Of a stretch of DNA of 64,000 nt, positions 9,154 to 19,246 are shown piece after piece. The position numbers were made by a program, and so were the translations under genes. Under the pieces are notes generated by a model. The model saw only the letters and a program-made list of their open reading frames with translations, ran no database searches and had not been told where the DNA came from. Origin of the DNA: Giesbergeria sp. (GTDB taxonomy: Bacteria > Pseudomonadota > Gammaproteobacteria > Burkholderiales > Burkholderiaceae_C); contig NZ_JAQUCA010000008.1 of assembly GCF_028686475.1 (NCBI RefSeq), forward strand, positions 62,001 to 126,000, written 5' to 3'. Position 1 is the stretch's first letter, and every line of letters begins with the position of its first letter.

Positions 9154-11079
9154 ATGAAGTCTGTTGTTTTTCCAGCCCACGCTAACGCTTTGCTGGGTTT
9201 GCGTCCTGTCGCCACGGCCTGTGGCCTGTGGTTGTTGGCCCTAGCGGCCCAAGCCGAAACTGCCACCCCAGCGCCGTCTTGGCTGGTGGTGCAAAATCTA
9301 CGCGCGCCATCGTTGGATGAGGTGGTAGTCACCGCTACACGCACGCCCCAGCCCTTGGCCGATTTGGTGGCCGATGTGTCGATTGTGGACCGCGAAACCA
9401 TCGAGGCCAGCGGTGCCACGGCCTTGCCGGATGTGTTGGCGCGCCTGCCGGGCATCGAAATCTCACGCAATGGCGGGCTGGGCAGCAGTGCCAGCGTGTT
9501 TGTGCGCGGTGCTGAATCGCGCTTTACCGCTGTGTATATTGATGGCGTGCGGGTTGATTCCCAATCCACCGGCGGCACCCAATGGGAGCAAATTCCGCTG
9601 GCACAAATTGAGCGCATTGAAGTGTTGCGCGGCCCCGCTGCGGCAGTGTATGGCTCGGATGCGATTGCTGGGGTGATTCAACTGTTTACACGCCAAGGCC
9701 AAGGGCCAGCACAGCCGATGGTGGGTGTGGGCATCGGCAGCCAAGGCACGCGCCACATCGAAGCCGCTATCAGCGGCAGCACCGGCACCGAGGGCGCTTT
9801 CGACTACGCTTTGGGCTTGAGCCGCACCCTCAGCGATGGCTTTGACACCAAAAACAGCGGCAGCCACGACACCGACCGCGATGGCTATCGCAGCACTTCG
9901 GGCTATGCACGCTTGGGATTGCGTATCAATGCCCAACACCGGCTAGAGGGTAACTTGCTGGCGCAGCGCATGAACTCGGGTTACGATGATTTCAGTTATA
10001 GCCCAGCCCATCCAAGCGATGACCGCAATTTGCACCGCCTACGCACGGCGGGCCTGAGCTGGCAAGCGCAATGGAGCGAGGCTTACCGCACACGCCTGTC
10101 CATCACCGAGGCAGTGAGCCGTTACGAAACCACCCCATCGCCCTACCTGACCGAAACCACCCTGCACGGCTACCTGTGGCAGCACGATTACCAAGCGGGC
10201 GCACACCGCTTTAGCGCCACTTTGGAGCGCCGCGAAGACCAACTGTACAACCCAGCCTTGGATGCGTGGGGCGTAACGCTCGACGGCGAACGTAGCCAAG
10301 ACGGTCTGGCACTTGGTTACAGCTACAGCGCCCACGGCCACACGCTGCAAATCAATGCCCGCCACGACGACGATAGCGAATTTGGCGGCCAAAACACCGG
10401 CAGCCTCGCCTATGGCTATGCCATCACGCCGCAATGGCGCGCCACGGCCTCGGTGGGTACAGCGTTTCGCGCACCTACGCTCTACCATCGCTTTAGTGAA
10501 TACGGTGTCGCCACCCTGCAACCCGAAAAAAGCCACAATGCCGAAATCGGTCTGCGCTGGGCCGAGAAAAGCAGCACCTTCTCCATCGTGGCCTACCGCA
10601 ACCGGGTACGTAACCTGATTAGCTTTGCGGGCGCTGGCAGTTGTGCCTCCGATTTTGGTTGTTATGCCAACACCGCGCGCGCCCAATACGAAGGCATCAC
10701 GCTGGCAGGCTCTTACCGACTGGCCGGAGTGCAATGGCGGGGTTCGGTGGATTGGCTAAATCCACGCGATTTAGACACCGGCAAGCAATTGGCACGCCGC
10801 GCCAAACGCCATGCCACGCTGGGGGCTGAAACGCTGCTGTCTGGCTGGAATGTGGGGGCAGAAATGCAAGCCTCGGGCCAGCGCTTTGACAACGCCGCCA
10901 ATACCAACCGCTTGGGCGGCTATGCCTTGTGGAACCTGTATGCCAACAAGCGCTTGGCGCGCGACTTTACGCTGCTGGCACGCATCGACAATCTGGCCGA
11001 TAAAGATTACCAGTTGGCGCGCACCTATGCCACGGCTGGGCGTAGCCTCTATCTGGGCCTGAAGTGGACACCCCAATGA
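9154..11079 (+). CDS. btuB: TonB-dependent vitamin B12 outer-membrane receptor
   Basis: TonB box-like LDEVVVTATRTPQPL, plug domain DVLARLPGIEISRNGG, VLRGPAAAVYGSDAIAGVIQLFTR, C-terminal beta-barrel; downstream of the B12 riboswitch. Start 9154 preferred. Confidence 0.92.
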   Translation: MKSVVFPAHANALLGLRPVATACGLWLLALAAQAETATPAPSWLVVQNLRAPSLDEVVVTATRTPQPLADLVADVSIVDRETIEASGATALPDVLARLPGIEISRNGGLGSSASVFVRGAESRFTAVYIDGVRVDSQSTGGTQWEQIPLAQIERIEVLRGPAAAVYGSDAIAGVIQLFTRQGQGPAQPMVGVGIGSQGTRHIEAAISGSTGTEGAFDYALGLSRTLSDGFDTKNSGSHDTDRDGYRSTSGYARLGLRINAQHRLEGNLLAQRMNSGYDDFSYSPAHPSDDRNLHRLRTAGLSWQAQWSEAYRTRLSITEAVSRYETTPSPYLTETTLHGYLWQHDYQAGAHRFSATLERREDQLYNPALDAWGVTLDGERSQDGLALGYSYSAHGHTLQINARHDDDSEFGGQNTGSLAYGYAITPQWRATASVGTAFRAPTLYHRFSEYGVATLQPEKSHNAEIGLRWAEKSSTFSIVAYRNRVRNLISFAGAGSCASDFGCYANTARAQYEGITLAGSYRLAGVQWRGSVDWLNPRDLDTGKQLARRAKRHATLGAETLLSGWNVGAEMQASGQRFDNAANTNRLGGYALWNLYANKRLARDFTLLARIDNLADKDYQLARTYATAGRSLYLGLKWTPQ

Positions 11080-12431
11080 GCAGCGCCCGTTGCCCCACCT
11101 TGCTGATTGCGGCCCCGGCTTCGGGGCAGGGCAAAACCACCGTCACGGCGGCCTTGGCGCGCTGGCACAGCCGCCAAGGGCGCAAGGTGCGCGTGTTCAA
11201 GTGCGGCCCCGATTTTTTAGACCCGCATTGGCATGAACTGGCCAGCGCCGCGCCGGTGCATTCCTTAGACGGTTGGATGACTGGCCCCGAGGATATGGCC
11301 GCCCGGCTGCACGCTGCGGCGCAAGAAGCTGATGTGATTCTGATAGAAGGCGTAATGGGCCTGTTTGATGGCAGCCCCAGTGCGGCTGAATTGGCGCAGC
11401 GCTTCAACATTCCGGTGCTGGCGGTAGTGGATGCTGGAGCCATGTCCACCACCTTTGGCGCAGTGGTCTATGGCTTGGTGCATTACCAACCCGGTTTGCG
11501 CTGGGCAGGGGTGTTGGCCAACCGGGTTGCCACGGAACACCACGCCCAACTGTTGCAAGCGGGTTTGCGCGACCCGGCCCTGTGGCAAGGAGCGCTACCC
11601 AAGGTTATCCCGGTGGGAGACACCTCGTTGCTGCCAGAACGCCATTTGGGTTTGGTCGCCGCGCATGAGTTGGGCGATGCGCTGCAACGGCTGGATGCAG
11701 TGGCCGATGCACTGGAGCAGACCCCCTTGGGCCAGCGCAGTTGGCAGCAATGGCAAGACTGGGCGGTGGATTTTGCCGCCCCTGCGGCCAAGCCCGCCGC
11801 CGAAGCTATTCACCCTTGGCTACAAGGCCGTACCGTGGCTGTGGCGCGGGATGCGGCCTTTAGCTTTATCTACCCGGCCAATCTGGATTGCTTGCAAGCC
11901 ATGGGGGCCAAACTGGTGTTTTTCTCGCCACTGGCAGGCGAGGGCTTACCCCCCTGCGAGGCCGTCTGGTTGCCCGGTGGCTACCCAGAATTGCACGCCC
12001 CCGCACTGATGGCGAATCAAGCGGTGCAAAACGGTTTACGCGCCCATTGGGCTGCTGGTAAACCCATTTGGGCTGAGTGTGGTGGCATGGTGGCGCTGTG
12101 TGAAGGCATCACTGGCCACGATGGCCAGTTTGCCCCCTTGTGGGGTCTGCTGCCGGGCCGGGCAGTGCTGCAAAAGCGGCTGGCTGGCTTGGGTATGCAG
12201 CAATTGGCGACCGACACTGGGCTGTTGCGCGGCCACACCTTCCACTACTCGCGGCTGGAAAGCCCGGTGCCTGTGTTGGCGCGCAGCAGCCGCCCCGGCC
12301 AAGCGCCCGAGGCGGACAAAGGCGAAGCCCTGTACCAGCACGGCAGCCTGCACGCCAGCTATTTCCATGCTTGGTTTGCCTCTAGCCCGCGCACCATTGC
12401 CCGCTGGTTGGGCGCAGAGGTGAGCGCATGA
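11076..12431 (+). CDS. cobB: cobyrinate a,c-diamide synthase
   Basis: LLIAAPASGQGKTTVTAALARW..., VRVFKCGPDFLDPHWH, VILIEGVMGLFDG, WLPGGYPELHAP, glutamine amidotransferase domain. Confidence 0.92.
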   Translation: MSSARCPTLLIAAPASGQGKTTVTAALARWHSRQGRKVRVFKCGPDFLDPHWHELASAAPVHSLDGWMTGPEDMAARLHAAAQEADVILIEGVMGLFDGSPSAAELAQRFNIPVLAVVDAGAMSTTFGAVVYGLVHYQPGLRWAGVLANRVATEHHAQLLQAGLRDPALWQGALPKVIPVGDTSLLPERHLGLVAAHELGDALQRLDAVADALEQTPLGQRSWQQWQDWAVDFAAPAAKPAAEAIHPWLQGRTVAVARDAAFSFIYPANLDCLQAMGAKLVFFSPLAGEGLPPCEAVWLPGGYPELHAPALMANQAVQNGLRAHWAAGKPIWAECGGMVALCEGITGHDGQFAPLWGLLPGRAVLQKRLAGLGMQQLATDTGLLRGHTFHYSRLESPVPVLARSSRPGQAPEADKGEALYQHGSLHASYFHAWFASSPRTIARWLGAEVSA

Positions 12432-13042
12432 ACCTGTCGATGGCGCGCACCGAGCTGATTTTGGGCGGACAAAAAAGCGGCAAATCACGCCGGGCGGAGC
12501 TGTTAGCGCGCGATTGGCTGGCGCAATCGCCCGAACACCGTGCCCTGATGCTGGCGACAGCCCAAGCTTGGGACGAAGAAATGCAGCAACGTATCCAACG
12601 CCACCAGCAAGACCGGGCGCAGCGTGTGCCCGGCATGGCGACGCTCGAGGAACCGCGCTACTTGGCGCAGGCGCTGCAACAGCACAGCCGACCAAACACC
12701 CTGATCGTGGTGGATTGCCTGACCTTGTGGCTGACCCATTGGCTGATGCCTGCCGATGCCGCCACGACCTTGCCAACGGCACAAGACTGGCCCGCACAAG
12801 CCAGCGCCTTTTGTGCCGCACTGGCACAAGCCCCTGGCCCGGTGGTGCTGGTGGGCAATGAAATCGGTTTGGGCGTGATTCCGCTCGGGCGCGAGGTACG
12901 CGCTTTTGTCGATGCCCTCGGTCAGCTGAACCAACAGGTAGCCCAAACCTGCCAGCGCGTCACGCTGATGGCTGCTGGTTTGCCCTTGACCTTGAAAGAC
13001 AGTGTGAAAGACGCTCCATGCCACGGCTTGCACGCAGTTTGA
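12428..13042 (+). CDS. cobU: bifunctional adenosylcobinamide kinase/adenosylcobinamide-phosphate guanylyltransferase
   Basis: ELILGGQKSGKSRRAELLA, LIVVDCLTLWLTHWL, VLVGNEIGLGVIPLGREVRAFVDALGQLNQQVA. Confidence 0.92.
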   Translation: MNLSMARTELILGGQKSGKSRRAELLARDWLAQSPEHRALMLATAQAWDEEMQQRIQRHQQDRAQRVPGMATLEEPRYLAQALQQHSRPNTLIVVDCLTLWLTHWLMPADAATTLPTAQDWPAQASAFCAALAQAPGPVVLVGNEIGLGVIPLGREVRAFVDALGQLNQQVAQTCQRVTLMAAGLPLTLKDSVKDAPCHGLHAV

Positions 13043-13905
13043 CCCGGCTAGCTACCGTGTTGCTAGGGGCTGCCGCCAGCTTCGTGGCGCAGGCCCAACC
13101 TATCCAACTGACGGATGACCGGGGCCAAGCCGTGCGCTTGCCACGGCCCCCACAACGCATCGTCAGTTTGTTGCCCTCGCTCACCGAAACCGTGTGTGCT
13201 TTAGAGCAATGCCAACGCTTGGTGGGCGTGGACCGCTATTCCAACTGGCCCGCCAGCGTAGAGAAGCTGCCCAAGGTGGGCGGTGGTTTGGATCCGAACA
13301 TTGAAGCGATTGTGGCTTTGCGCCCCGATGTGGTGCTGATGGCCACCTCCTCGCGCGGCGCGGCCCGGCTTGAATCTTTGGGCATACCGGTGCTGGCACT
13401 GGAACCTAAAAGCCATGCCGATGTACAGCGCGTGTTGGGCAAAATCGGCCAAGTGCTGGCGGTGCCCGATGCCCAACGCGTTTGGCGTTTGATCGATGCG
13501 GGCGTGCAAGCGGCGGCACAGTCGGTGCCTGCCAACGCCCGCCAAGCACGGGTTTATTTTGAAGTGAACCGAGGGCCGTATGGGGCGGGCAGTTCCTCGT
13601 TTATTGGTGAAACCTTGACCCGTTTGGGCGCACGCAATATCTTGCCTGCTACGCTGGGGCCGTTCCCTAAGCTCAACCCCGAGTTTGTCGTGCGTGCCAA
13701 CCCCGATCTGATCATGGTGGGCGCACGCAGCGTGGAGGGCCTGAGCGAGCGCCCCGGTTGGCAATCTATGCCCGCCCTACGCCAACAAAGTCTCTGCATC
13801 TTTACGCCAACAGAGTTTGACATACTGATTCGCCCCGGCCCGCGCATGGCCGAAGGGGCACGTTTGATGGCGCGCTGCCTGACCGAAAAGGCTGCTGTCC
13901 GATGA
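13018..13905 (+). CDS. btuF: cobalamin ABC transporter substrate-binding protein (BtuF-like)
   Basis: Signal peptide; RIVSLLPSLTETVCAL, VGVDRYSNWPASVEKLPKVGGGLDPNIEAIVALRPDVVL. Overlaps cobU by 25 nt. Confidence 0.85.
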   Translation: MPRLARSLTRLATVLLGAAASFVAQAQPIQLTDDRGQAVRLPRPPQRIVSLLPSLTETVCALEQCQRLVGVDRYSNWPASVEKLPKVGGGLDPNIEAIVALRPDVVLMATSSRGAARLESLGIPVLALEPKSHADVQRVLGKIGQVLAVPDAQRVWRLIDAGVQAAAQSVPANARQARVYFEVNRGPYGAGSSSFIGETLTRLGARNILPATLGPFPKLNPEFVVRANPDLIMVGARSVEGLSERPGWQSMPALRQQSLCIFTPTEFDILIRPGPRMAEGARLMARCLTEKAAVR

Positions 13906-14975
13906 GTAGCCCTTGCGCGCGCGCACGTTGGCTGGCGCTGGTGCTGCTGTGTTCTAGTCTATTGTTGCTGCCGCTGGGCACAGCAGTGGGCAGTGCGGGC
14001 TTAGAAAACCTGTGGCCCACCCTTTGGGGGGGCGAGGCAGAGGAGTCTAGCCGCGCTATGGCGTGGCAAATTGTCTGGGAGATTCGCCTGCCGCGCACCT
14101 TGGGCGCTTGGTGTGCCGGGGCTTTGCTCGGCTTGGCGGGGGCGGTGGCACAGGGCTTGTTTCGCAACCCGCTGGCCGATCCCTACCTGCTTGGCAGTGC
14201 TTCCGGGGCTTCGCTGGGGGTAGCGTTGGCGCTGGCCTTGATGGGTTCAGGCATTGGCTTGGCTGGCGCGGGCAGCGGTATGGGCAGCGCGGGCGTGTCG
14301 GTGTTTTCTGGGCATTGGTTAGTGCGCTTGGGCCTGACTGGGGCTGCGTTTGCTGGCGCGGTGCTGGCGGTACTGCTCACCTTGCTGTTGGCACGCGGGG
14401 TACAGCACACGCTGCGGCTGTTGCTGGCCGGTGTGATTGTGGGCGTGGTGCTGGGGGCTTTTACCTCGCTGATTTTGTTGCTCTCACCCGACTCTATGCA
14501 GGCCATGCAGGCTTTTATGTTGGGCTCGACCGGCTTTGTCGGCTGGACAGCCTGTTGGCTCATGGCCGGTGTGTGGGGGCTGTGCTTGTTGGCGGCTTGG
14601 GCCTTGTCGCGCGTGTTAGATGGCTTGGCCTTGGGCGAGGCCACGGCGCACAGTTTGGGCTTGCCCTTGGCCCCCTTGCGCGCCGCCTTGGTCGGTGTGC
14701 TGGCGCTGGCTACCGGCACAGCGGTAGCCCAAACCGGGTTGATTGCCTTTGTCGGTTTGGCGGCTCCGCATTTGGTGCGCGCCGTGGCCCCGGTGCCGCA
14801 CCGCCGCTTGATGCTGTTGGCCAGCGTGATGGGTGCGGTGTTGTTGGCCGGGGCTGATTTGCTGGCGCGTGGCCTGTTGGCCCCGCAAGAACTGCCTGTG
14901 GGGGTGCTCACGGCGGTGTTGGGCGGCGGTTATTTGCTTTGGCTGATGCACCGGCGCACCGGGGGGCTGGCATGA
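13902..14975 (+). CDS. btuC: vitamin B12 ABC transporter permease (FecCD/BtuC family)
   Basis: IRLPRTLGAWCAGALLGLAGAVAQGLFRNPLADPYLLGSASGASLG; GLIAFVGLAAPHLVRAV. Confidence 0.9.
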   Translation: MSSPCARARWLALVLLCSSLLLLPLGTAVGSAGLENLWPTLWGGEAEESSRAMAWQIVWEIRLPRTLGAWCAGALLGLAGAVAQGLFRNPLADPYLLGSASGASLGVALALALMGSGIGLAGAGSGMGSAGVSVFSGHWLVRLGLTGAAFAGAVLAVLLTLLLARGVQHTLRLLLAGVIVGVVLGAFTSLILLLSPDSMQAMQAFMLGSTGFVGWTACWLMAGVWGLCLLAAWALSRVLDGLALGEATAHSLGLPLAPLRAALVGVLALATGTAVAQTGLIAFVGLAAPHLVRAVAPVPHRRLMLLASVMGAVLLAGADLLARGLLAPQELPVGVLTAVLGGGYLLWLMHRRTGGLA

Positions 14976-15784
14976 ATCCCTTGCCCCCATCCCTTGCCCT
15001 GCAAGCCGAAGGCATCCGTGTACAGATAGGGCAGCGCACCATCTTGCACGATGTCCATTTATCCATCCCGGCCGGGCGTTGGACCAGCATGGTTGGGCCG
15101 AATGGTGCGGGTAAATCGACCCTGTTGCGCGCTTTGGCGGGCTTGCAGCACTGCACTGGCCAAGTGCAGTTGCAGGGCCGCAGTTTGCACGATTGGCCCC
15201 GGCGCGAACGCGCCCGCACCTTGTCTTGGTTAGGCCAAAACGAAGCCACCGCCGATGACTTGAGCGTGTATGACGTAGCCATGCTGGGCCGTTTGCCACA
15301 CCAAGCTTGGCTGGCTGTCCCCAGTGCTGCTGACCACGCCGCCGTAGAGCAAGCCCTGCGTGCCACCCAAGCTTGGGATTGGCGACGGCGCAGCTTGGGC
15401 CAACTCTCGGGTGGCGAGCGCCAGCGGGTTTTGCTGGCGCGCGCCTTGGCCGTGCAAGCCCCGGTGCTGTTGATGGATGAGCCACTGGCCAATTTAGACC
15501 CACCGCACCAAGCCGATTGGCTGCTGTTGGTACGCGCCTTGGTGGCGCAAGGCCATACCGTGGTCAGTGTGCTGCATGAAGTGTCTTTGGCTTTGCAAGC
15601 CGACGACATCGCGATTTTGGCCGAGGGCCGCCTACAACACCACGGCTGCGCCAGCGACAGCACTACCCACCGCGCCCTAGAACAGGTGTTTGACCAACGT
15701 ATCCACATCCAGCAAGCCGCTGGCATGTGGGTGGCCTTGCCTTGCCTCACGCCACACCCAGCAGCTTTTCATCCATCCCATTGA
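14972..15784 (+). CDS. btuD: vitamin B12 ABC transporter ATP-binding protein
   Basis: Walker A VGPNGAGKSTLLRAL, signature LSGGERQRVLLARAL, Walker B VLLMDEPLANLD. Confidence 0.9.
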   Translation: MNPLPPSLALQAEGIRVQIGQRTILHDVHLSIPAGRWTSMVGPNGAGKSTLLRALAGLQHCTGQVQLQGRSLHDWPRRERARTLSWLGQNEATADDLSVYDVAMLGRLPHQAWLAVPSAADHAAVEQALRATQAWDWRRRSLGQLSGGERQRVLLARALAVQAPVLLMDEPLANLDPPHQADWLLLVRALVAQGHTVVSVLHEVSLALQADDIAILAEGRLQHHGCASDSTTHRALEQVFDQRIHIQQAAGMWVALPCLTPHPAAFHPSH

Positions 15785-15794
15785 ATTTTTGACC

Positions 15795-16364
15795 ATGCAG
15801 ATAGAAACCCCACCGACCGAAAAACGCTACGACAAACCCACGGGCGAGCGCCGTGGCCTGACCATCGTCCATACCGGCGACGGCAAAGGCAAAAGCACGG
15901 CAGCCTTTGGCTTGGCTTTGCGCGCCCACGGCCGGAGCAAGGCCGTCAAGATTTTTCAGTTCATGAAAGTGCCCAGTGCCCGGTTTGGTGAACACCGCAT
16001 GTTTGAGCAAATCGGCCTGCCCATCGAAGGCTTGGGCGATGGTTTCAGCTGGAAAAGCCAAGACTTAGAGCACTCGGCCCAACTGGCGCGTGATGGCTGG
16101 GACAAAGCCCGCGCGGCCATCCTCTCGGGTGATTACTTCATGGTGGTATTGGACGAAATTACCTACCCGCTCATTTATGGTTGGCTGCCCTTGGAGGGGG
16201 TCTTAGATACCCTGCGCCAACGCCCGAAAGAAGTGCATGTGGTGCTCACAGGCCGTCGTTGCCCGCCAGAAATTATCGAGCTGGCCGACACCGTGACCGA
16301 AATGAAGCTGATTAAACACGCCTTTCAGGCCGGCATTCCAGCCCAGCGCGGTATTGAGGACTGA
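15795..16364 (+). CDS. cobO: cob(I)yrinic acid a,c-diamide adenosyltransferase (CobO/BtuR)
   Basis: GLTIVHTGDGKGKSTAAFGLALRAHG...KIFQFMK; VVLDEITYPLIYGWL; VLTGRRCPPEIIELADTVTEM. Confidence 0.94.
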   Translation: MQIETPPTEKRYDKPTGERRGLTIVHTGDGKGKSTAAFGLALRAHGRSKAVKIFQFMKVPSARFGEHRMFEQIGLPIEGLGDGFSWKSQDLEHSAQLARDGWDKARAAILSGDYFMVVLDEITYPLIYGWLPLEGVLDTLRQRPKEVHVVLTGRRCPPEIIELADTVTEMKLIKHAFQAGIPAQRGIED

Positions 16365-16367
16365 GCG

Positions 16368-17087
16368 ATGCCGCAGCAGACCAGCACCTACCCACAGGCC
16401 CACGCCCCGGCTTTTACCGAAGCCGAACGCTTGGCCGTGTACCGTGCCATCCATGAGCGGCGCGACATGCGCCACTTTAGCGGTGGCAGCGTCGCCCCCG
16501 AGGTGTTGCTGCGTCTGTTGCAAGCGGCGCACCATGCCCCCAGTGTCGGTTTTATGCAGCCGTGGCGTTTTATCCGTATTACCCAGCCTGCCCTGCGCCC
16601 GGCCCTGCACGCCTTGGTTGAGCAAGAACGGATACGCACCGCCCAAGCTTTGGGGCAGCGCCAAGAAGAATTTATGCGCCTGAAGGTGCAAGGTATTCTG
16701 GAGGCGGCCGAATTGCTGGTAGTGGCACTGGCCGATGGCCGAGAACAACATCTGTTTGGTCGCCGTACCATGCCGCAGATGGATTTGGCCTCGGCCAGTT
16801 GTGCTATCCAAAACCTGTGGTTGGCGGCACGGGCCGAAGGGCTGGGCATGGGCTGGGTTTCTATCTTCGACCCGCTGGCCTTGGGCCAACTACTCGGCCT
16901 GCCTGCGGGCGCTGAACCGATTGCCCTGCTCTGTCTGGGGCCAGTGCAGGAGTTTTACCAACAACCGATGCTGCAAAGCGAACGCTGGGCATCACGTGCG
17001 CCGCTGGCTTCCTTGGTGTTTGACGACCATTGGAACACCCCGTCGGCACTGTTTTCGGCCCGGCTGAAAGAAGATGCCAATGTTTGA
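16368..17087 (+). CDS. bluB: 5,6-dimethylbenzimidazole synthase
   Basis: AVYRAIHERRDMRHFSGG...LLRLLQAAHHAPSVGFMQPWRFI; LWLAARAEGLGMGWVSIFDPLAL; nitroreductase-fold BluB in a B12 cluster. Confidence 0.92.
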   Translation: MPQQTSTYPQAHAPAFTEAERLAVYRAIHERRDMRHFSGGSVAPEVLLRLLQAAHHAPSVGFMQPWRFIRITQPALRPALHALVEQERIRTAQALGQRQEEFMRLKVQGILEAAELLVVALADGREQHLFGRRTMPQMDLASASCAIQNLWLAARAEGLGMGWVSIFDPLALGQLLGLPAGAEPIALLCLGPVQEFYQQPMLQSERWASRAPLASLVFDDHWNTPSALFSARLKEDANV

Positions 17088-18108
17088 CGCAGCTAGCGGG
17101 TTGTGGGGGCCGTTATGGGCCAACGATGCTGGCGCTAGCATCGCCGTTTTAGCGCTGCTGGTGGCTTTGCTCATCGACCACTGCTGGGGTGAACCGCCGG
17201 TGCGTTGGCATCCGGTGGTGTGGATCGGCCATGCTTTGGCTTGGGCTAGCCAGCGTTGGGCACCTACCCGTGCCAGCACGGGGCCAGATTGGCATTCTTT
17301 TGCGCGCTTTGCCTTGTTTTGGTGTGTGCTGGCGCTGCTGGTCAGTCTGGCGTATGCGGGCTTGCAGACGGCTACGCTGCATTACGCCGCACAGGTGGGC
17401 CAAGCGTGGCTGTCCTCCAGCTTGGCTGCACTGTGTTTGGGGGTGTGGCTCAAGCCCCTGTTCTCGTGGCGCATGTTGCGCTCTGAAGTGCAGGCAGTAG
17501 AAGCCGCACTGGGTCAATCGTTGGAGGCCGGTCGTGCCCGCTTGGCGTGGCTGGTCAGTCGCGATGTCACGACCTTGGATGCCGTGCAGGTGCGCGAATC
17601 CGCCATTGAATCCTTGGCTGAAAACCTCAGTGACTCGGTGATTGCGCCACTGTTTTGGTTTTTGCTGGCAGGTTTGCCCGGTGCCGCGCTCTACCGGCTG
17701 GCCAACACCGCCGATGCCATGTGGGGCTACCCCGGTTGGCGCGGCCACGGGCAGCATGCCCGTTATTGGCAATGGGCAGGCAAATGGGCCGCGCGCGCCG
17801 ATGATGTGCTGTCGTGGTTGCCTGCACGGCTCACGGCCCTGTTATTGGGGTTGGCTGCTGCCGGTGTACCGTGGCGCAGCTTGGCCCAGCAAGCACGGCA
17901 AACCCCATCACCCAACAGCGGTTGGCCGATGGCCGCAATGGCCTTGGCACTGCAAATTCGCTTGGGTAAACCGGGGGTGTACCAACTCCACCCCGCAGGC
18001 TATCTGGCCAGTGCCAGCCACAGCGCCCAAGCTTGCCACTTGGCGGCGCGGGCGGTGGGCTTGGCCTGTCTGCTGGTGCTGTGCTTGGCTTGCCTATGGG
18101 CGTTTTAA
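17074..18108 (+). CDS. cbiB: adenosylcobinamide-phosphate synthase (CbiB/CobD)
   Basis: LLIDHCWGEPPVRWHPVVWIGHAL; LVSRDVTTLDAVQVRESAIESLAENLSDSVIAPLFWFLLAGLPGAALYRLANTADAMWGYPG. Confidence 0.93.
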   Translation: MPMFDAASGLWGPLWANDAGASIAVLALLVALLIDHCWGEPPVRWHPVVWIGHALAWASQRWAPTRASTGPDWHSFARFALFWCVLALLVSLAYAGLQTATLHYAAQVGQAWLSSSLAALCLGVWLKPLFSWRMLRSEVQAVEAALGQSLEAGRARLAWLVSRDVTTLDAVQVRESAIESLAENLSDSVIAPLFWFLLAGLPGAALYRLANTADAMWGYPGWRGHGQHARYWQWAGKWAARADDVLSWLPARLTALLLGLAAAGVPWRSLAQQARQTPSPNSGWPMAAMALALQIRLGKPGVYQLHPAGYLASASHSAQACHLAARAVGLACLLVLCLACLWAF

Positions 18109-18124
18109 CTGCTGAGCTTGGCTT

Positions 18125-19174
18125 GTGAACGCATCTTTACCTTGTTCTCTGCTGGCCGAACCGGCGCACCACGGTGGCCCCGATGCCCGTGGCCCCGCAC
18201 GTTGGGATTTTTCTACCAACAGCAACGCCTGTGGCCCTTGTCCCTATGCCTTAGCGGCGGTGCAGCAAGCCGATGCCAGCCGCTACCCCGACCCCCGCTA
18301 TACCGCTTTACGCACTGCACTGGCGCAATTTCATGGCGTAAGTCCTGAGCGCATCGTGTTGGCCGCCAGCGCCAGCGAATTTATTGGCCGCATCACCCTG
18401 CTGGCCGTTCGCCACGGAGCCAAGGCGGTCTCTTTGCCGTGCCACAGTTATGGTGACTATGCTCAAGCGGCACAGGCATGGGGTCTGCCCCTCTACCGCC
18501 GCCCCCATGCGGCCCCTGCCGATTTACATTGGCTGTGCGAACCCTCTAGCCCCTTGGGCCTGCCCGAACCAGCGCTGGTCCAACCCACCAGCGCAGCCTA
18601 CCACCGCTGGCAGGTACTCGATTGCGCCTATCGGCCCTTGCAACTCGAAGGCCAGCCCAGCACGATTCCGGCCCATGTATGGCAACTCTGGACACCCAAC
18701 AAAGCCTTGGGCCTGACCGGTGTGCGTGCTGCCTACGCTATCGCTCCTTTGCATCCCCATGCAGCAGAAGACGTGGCCCAACTACTGGCTTTAGCGCCTT
18801 CTTGGCCGGTGGGAGCGCATGGCGTAGCGCTGTTACAAGCGTGGCTAGAAGCCAGTAGCCAAACGTGGTTGGCGCACAGTCTGCACACGCTGCGCCAATG
18901 GAAGCAAGCCCAACTGGTCCTGTGTGCCCAATCGGGTTGGTCGGTGCAGGCGGGGAGTTTGGCCAATTACTTGGTCGCCCAACCTCGCACCCCCGACCTC
19001 GCGCACTTGCTGGCGCAACTACGCCAGCAAGACATCCAATTGCGCGACTGCCACTCCTTTGGTTTGCCCGGTTGGGTGCGTATGGGGGTGCTGGCCCCAG
19101 CGGCCCAACAGGCCCTGCAAACGGCCTTGCGGCGCATCGCACCACCCAACCGCTGCCGTGGTAATTGCGACTAA
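18125..19174 (+). CDS. cobC: threonine-phosphate decarboxylase / CobC-like class II aminotransferase
   Basis: FSTNSNACGPCPYALAAVQQADASRYPDPRYTALRTALAQFHGV; PNKALGLTGVRAAYAI PLP-Lys region; GTG start; last gene of the B12 cluster. Confidence 0.8.
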   Translation: MNASLPCSLLAEPAHHGGPDARGPARWDFSTNSNACGPCPYALAAVQQADASRYPDPRYTALRTALAQFHGVSPERIVLAASASEFIGRITLLAVRHGAKAVSLPCHSYGDYAQAAQAWGLPLYRRPHAAPADLHWLCEPSSPLGLPEPALVQPTSAAYHRWQVLDCAYRPLQLEGQPSTIPAHVWQLWTPNKALGLTGVRAAYAIAPLHPHAAEDVAQLLALAPSWPVGAHGVALLQAWLEASSQTWLAHSLHTLRQWKQAQLVLCAQSGWSVQAGSLANYLVAQPRTPDLAHLLAQLRQQDIQLRDCHSFGLPGWVRMGVLAPAAQQALQTALRRIAPPNRCRGNCD

Positions 19175-19246
19175 AATCGCGGCCCGTGCCACCTTGCGGC
19201 AGGTGCTACAGGCCATTGCCATCCATCCGCTACCCAGAGGTTTCTT

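Noticed and set aside
14616-15503. 295 aa minus-strand ORF
   Set aside because: Antisense of btuC/btuD; no motif and conflicts with well-supported genes.
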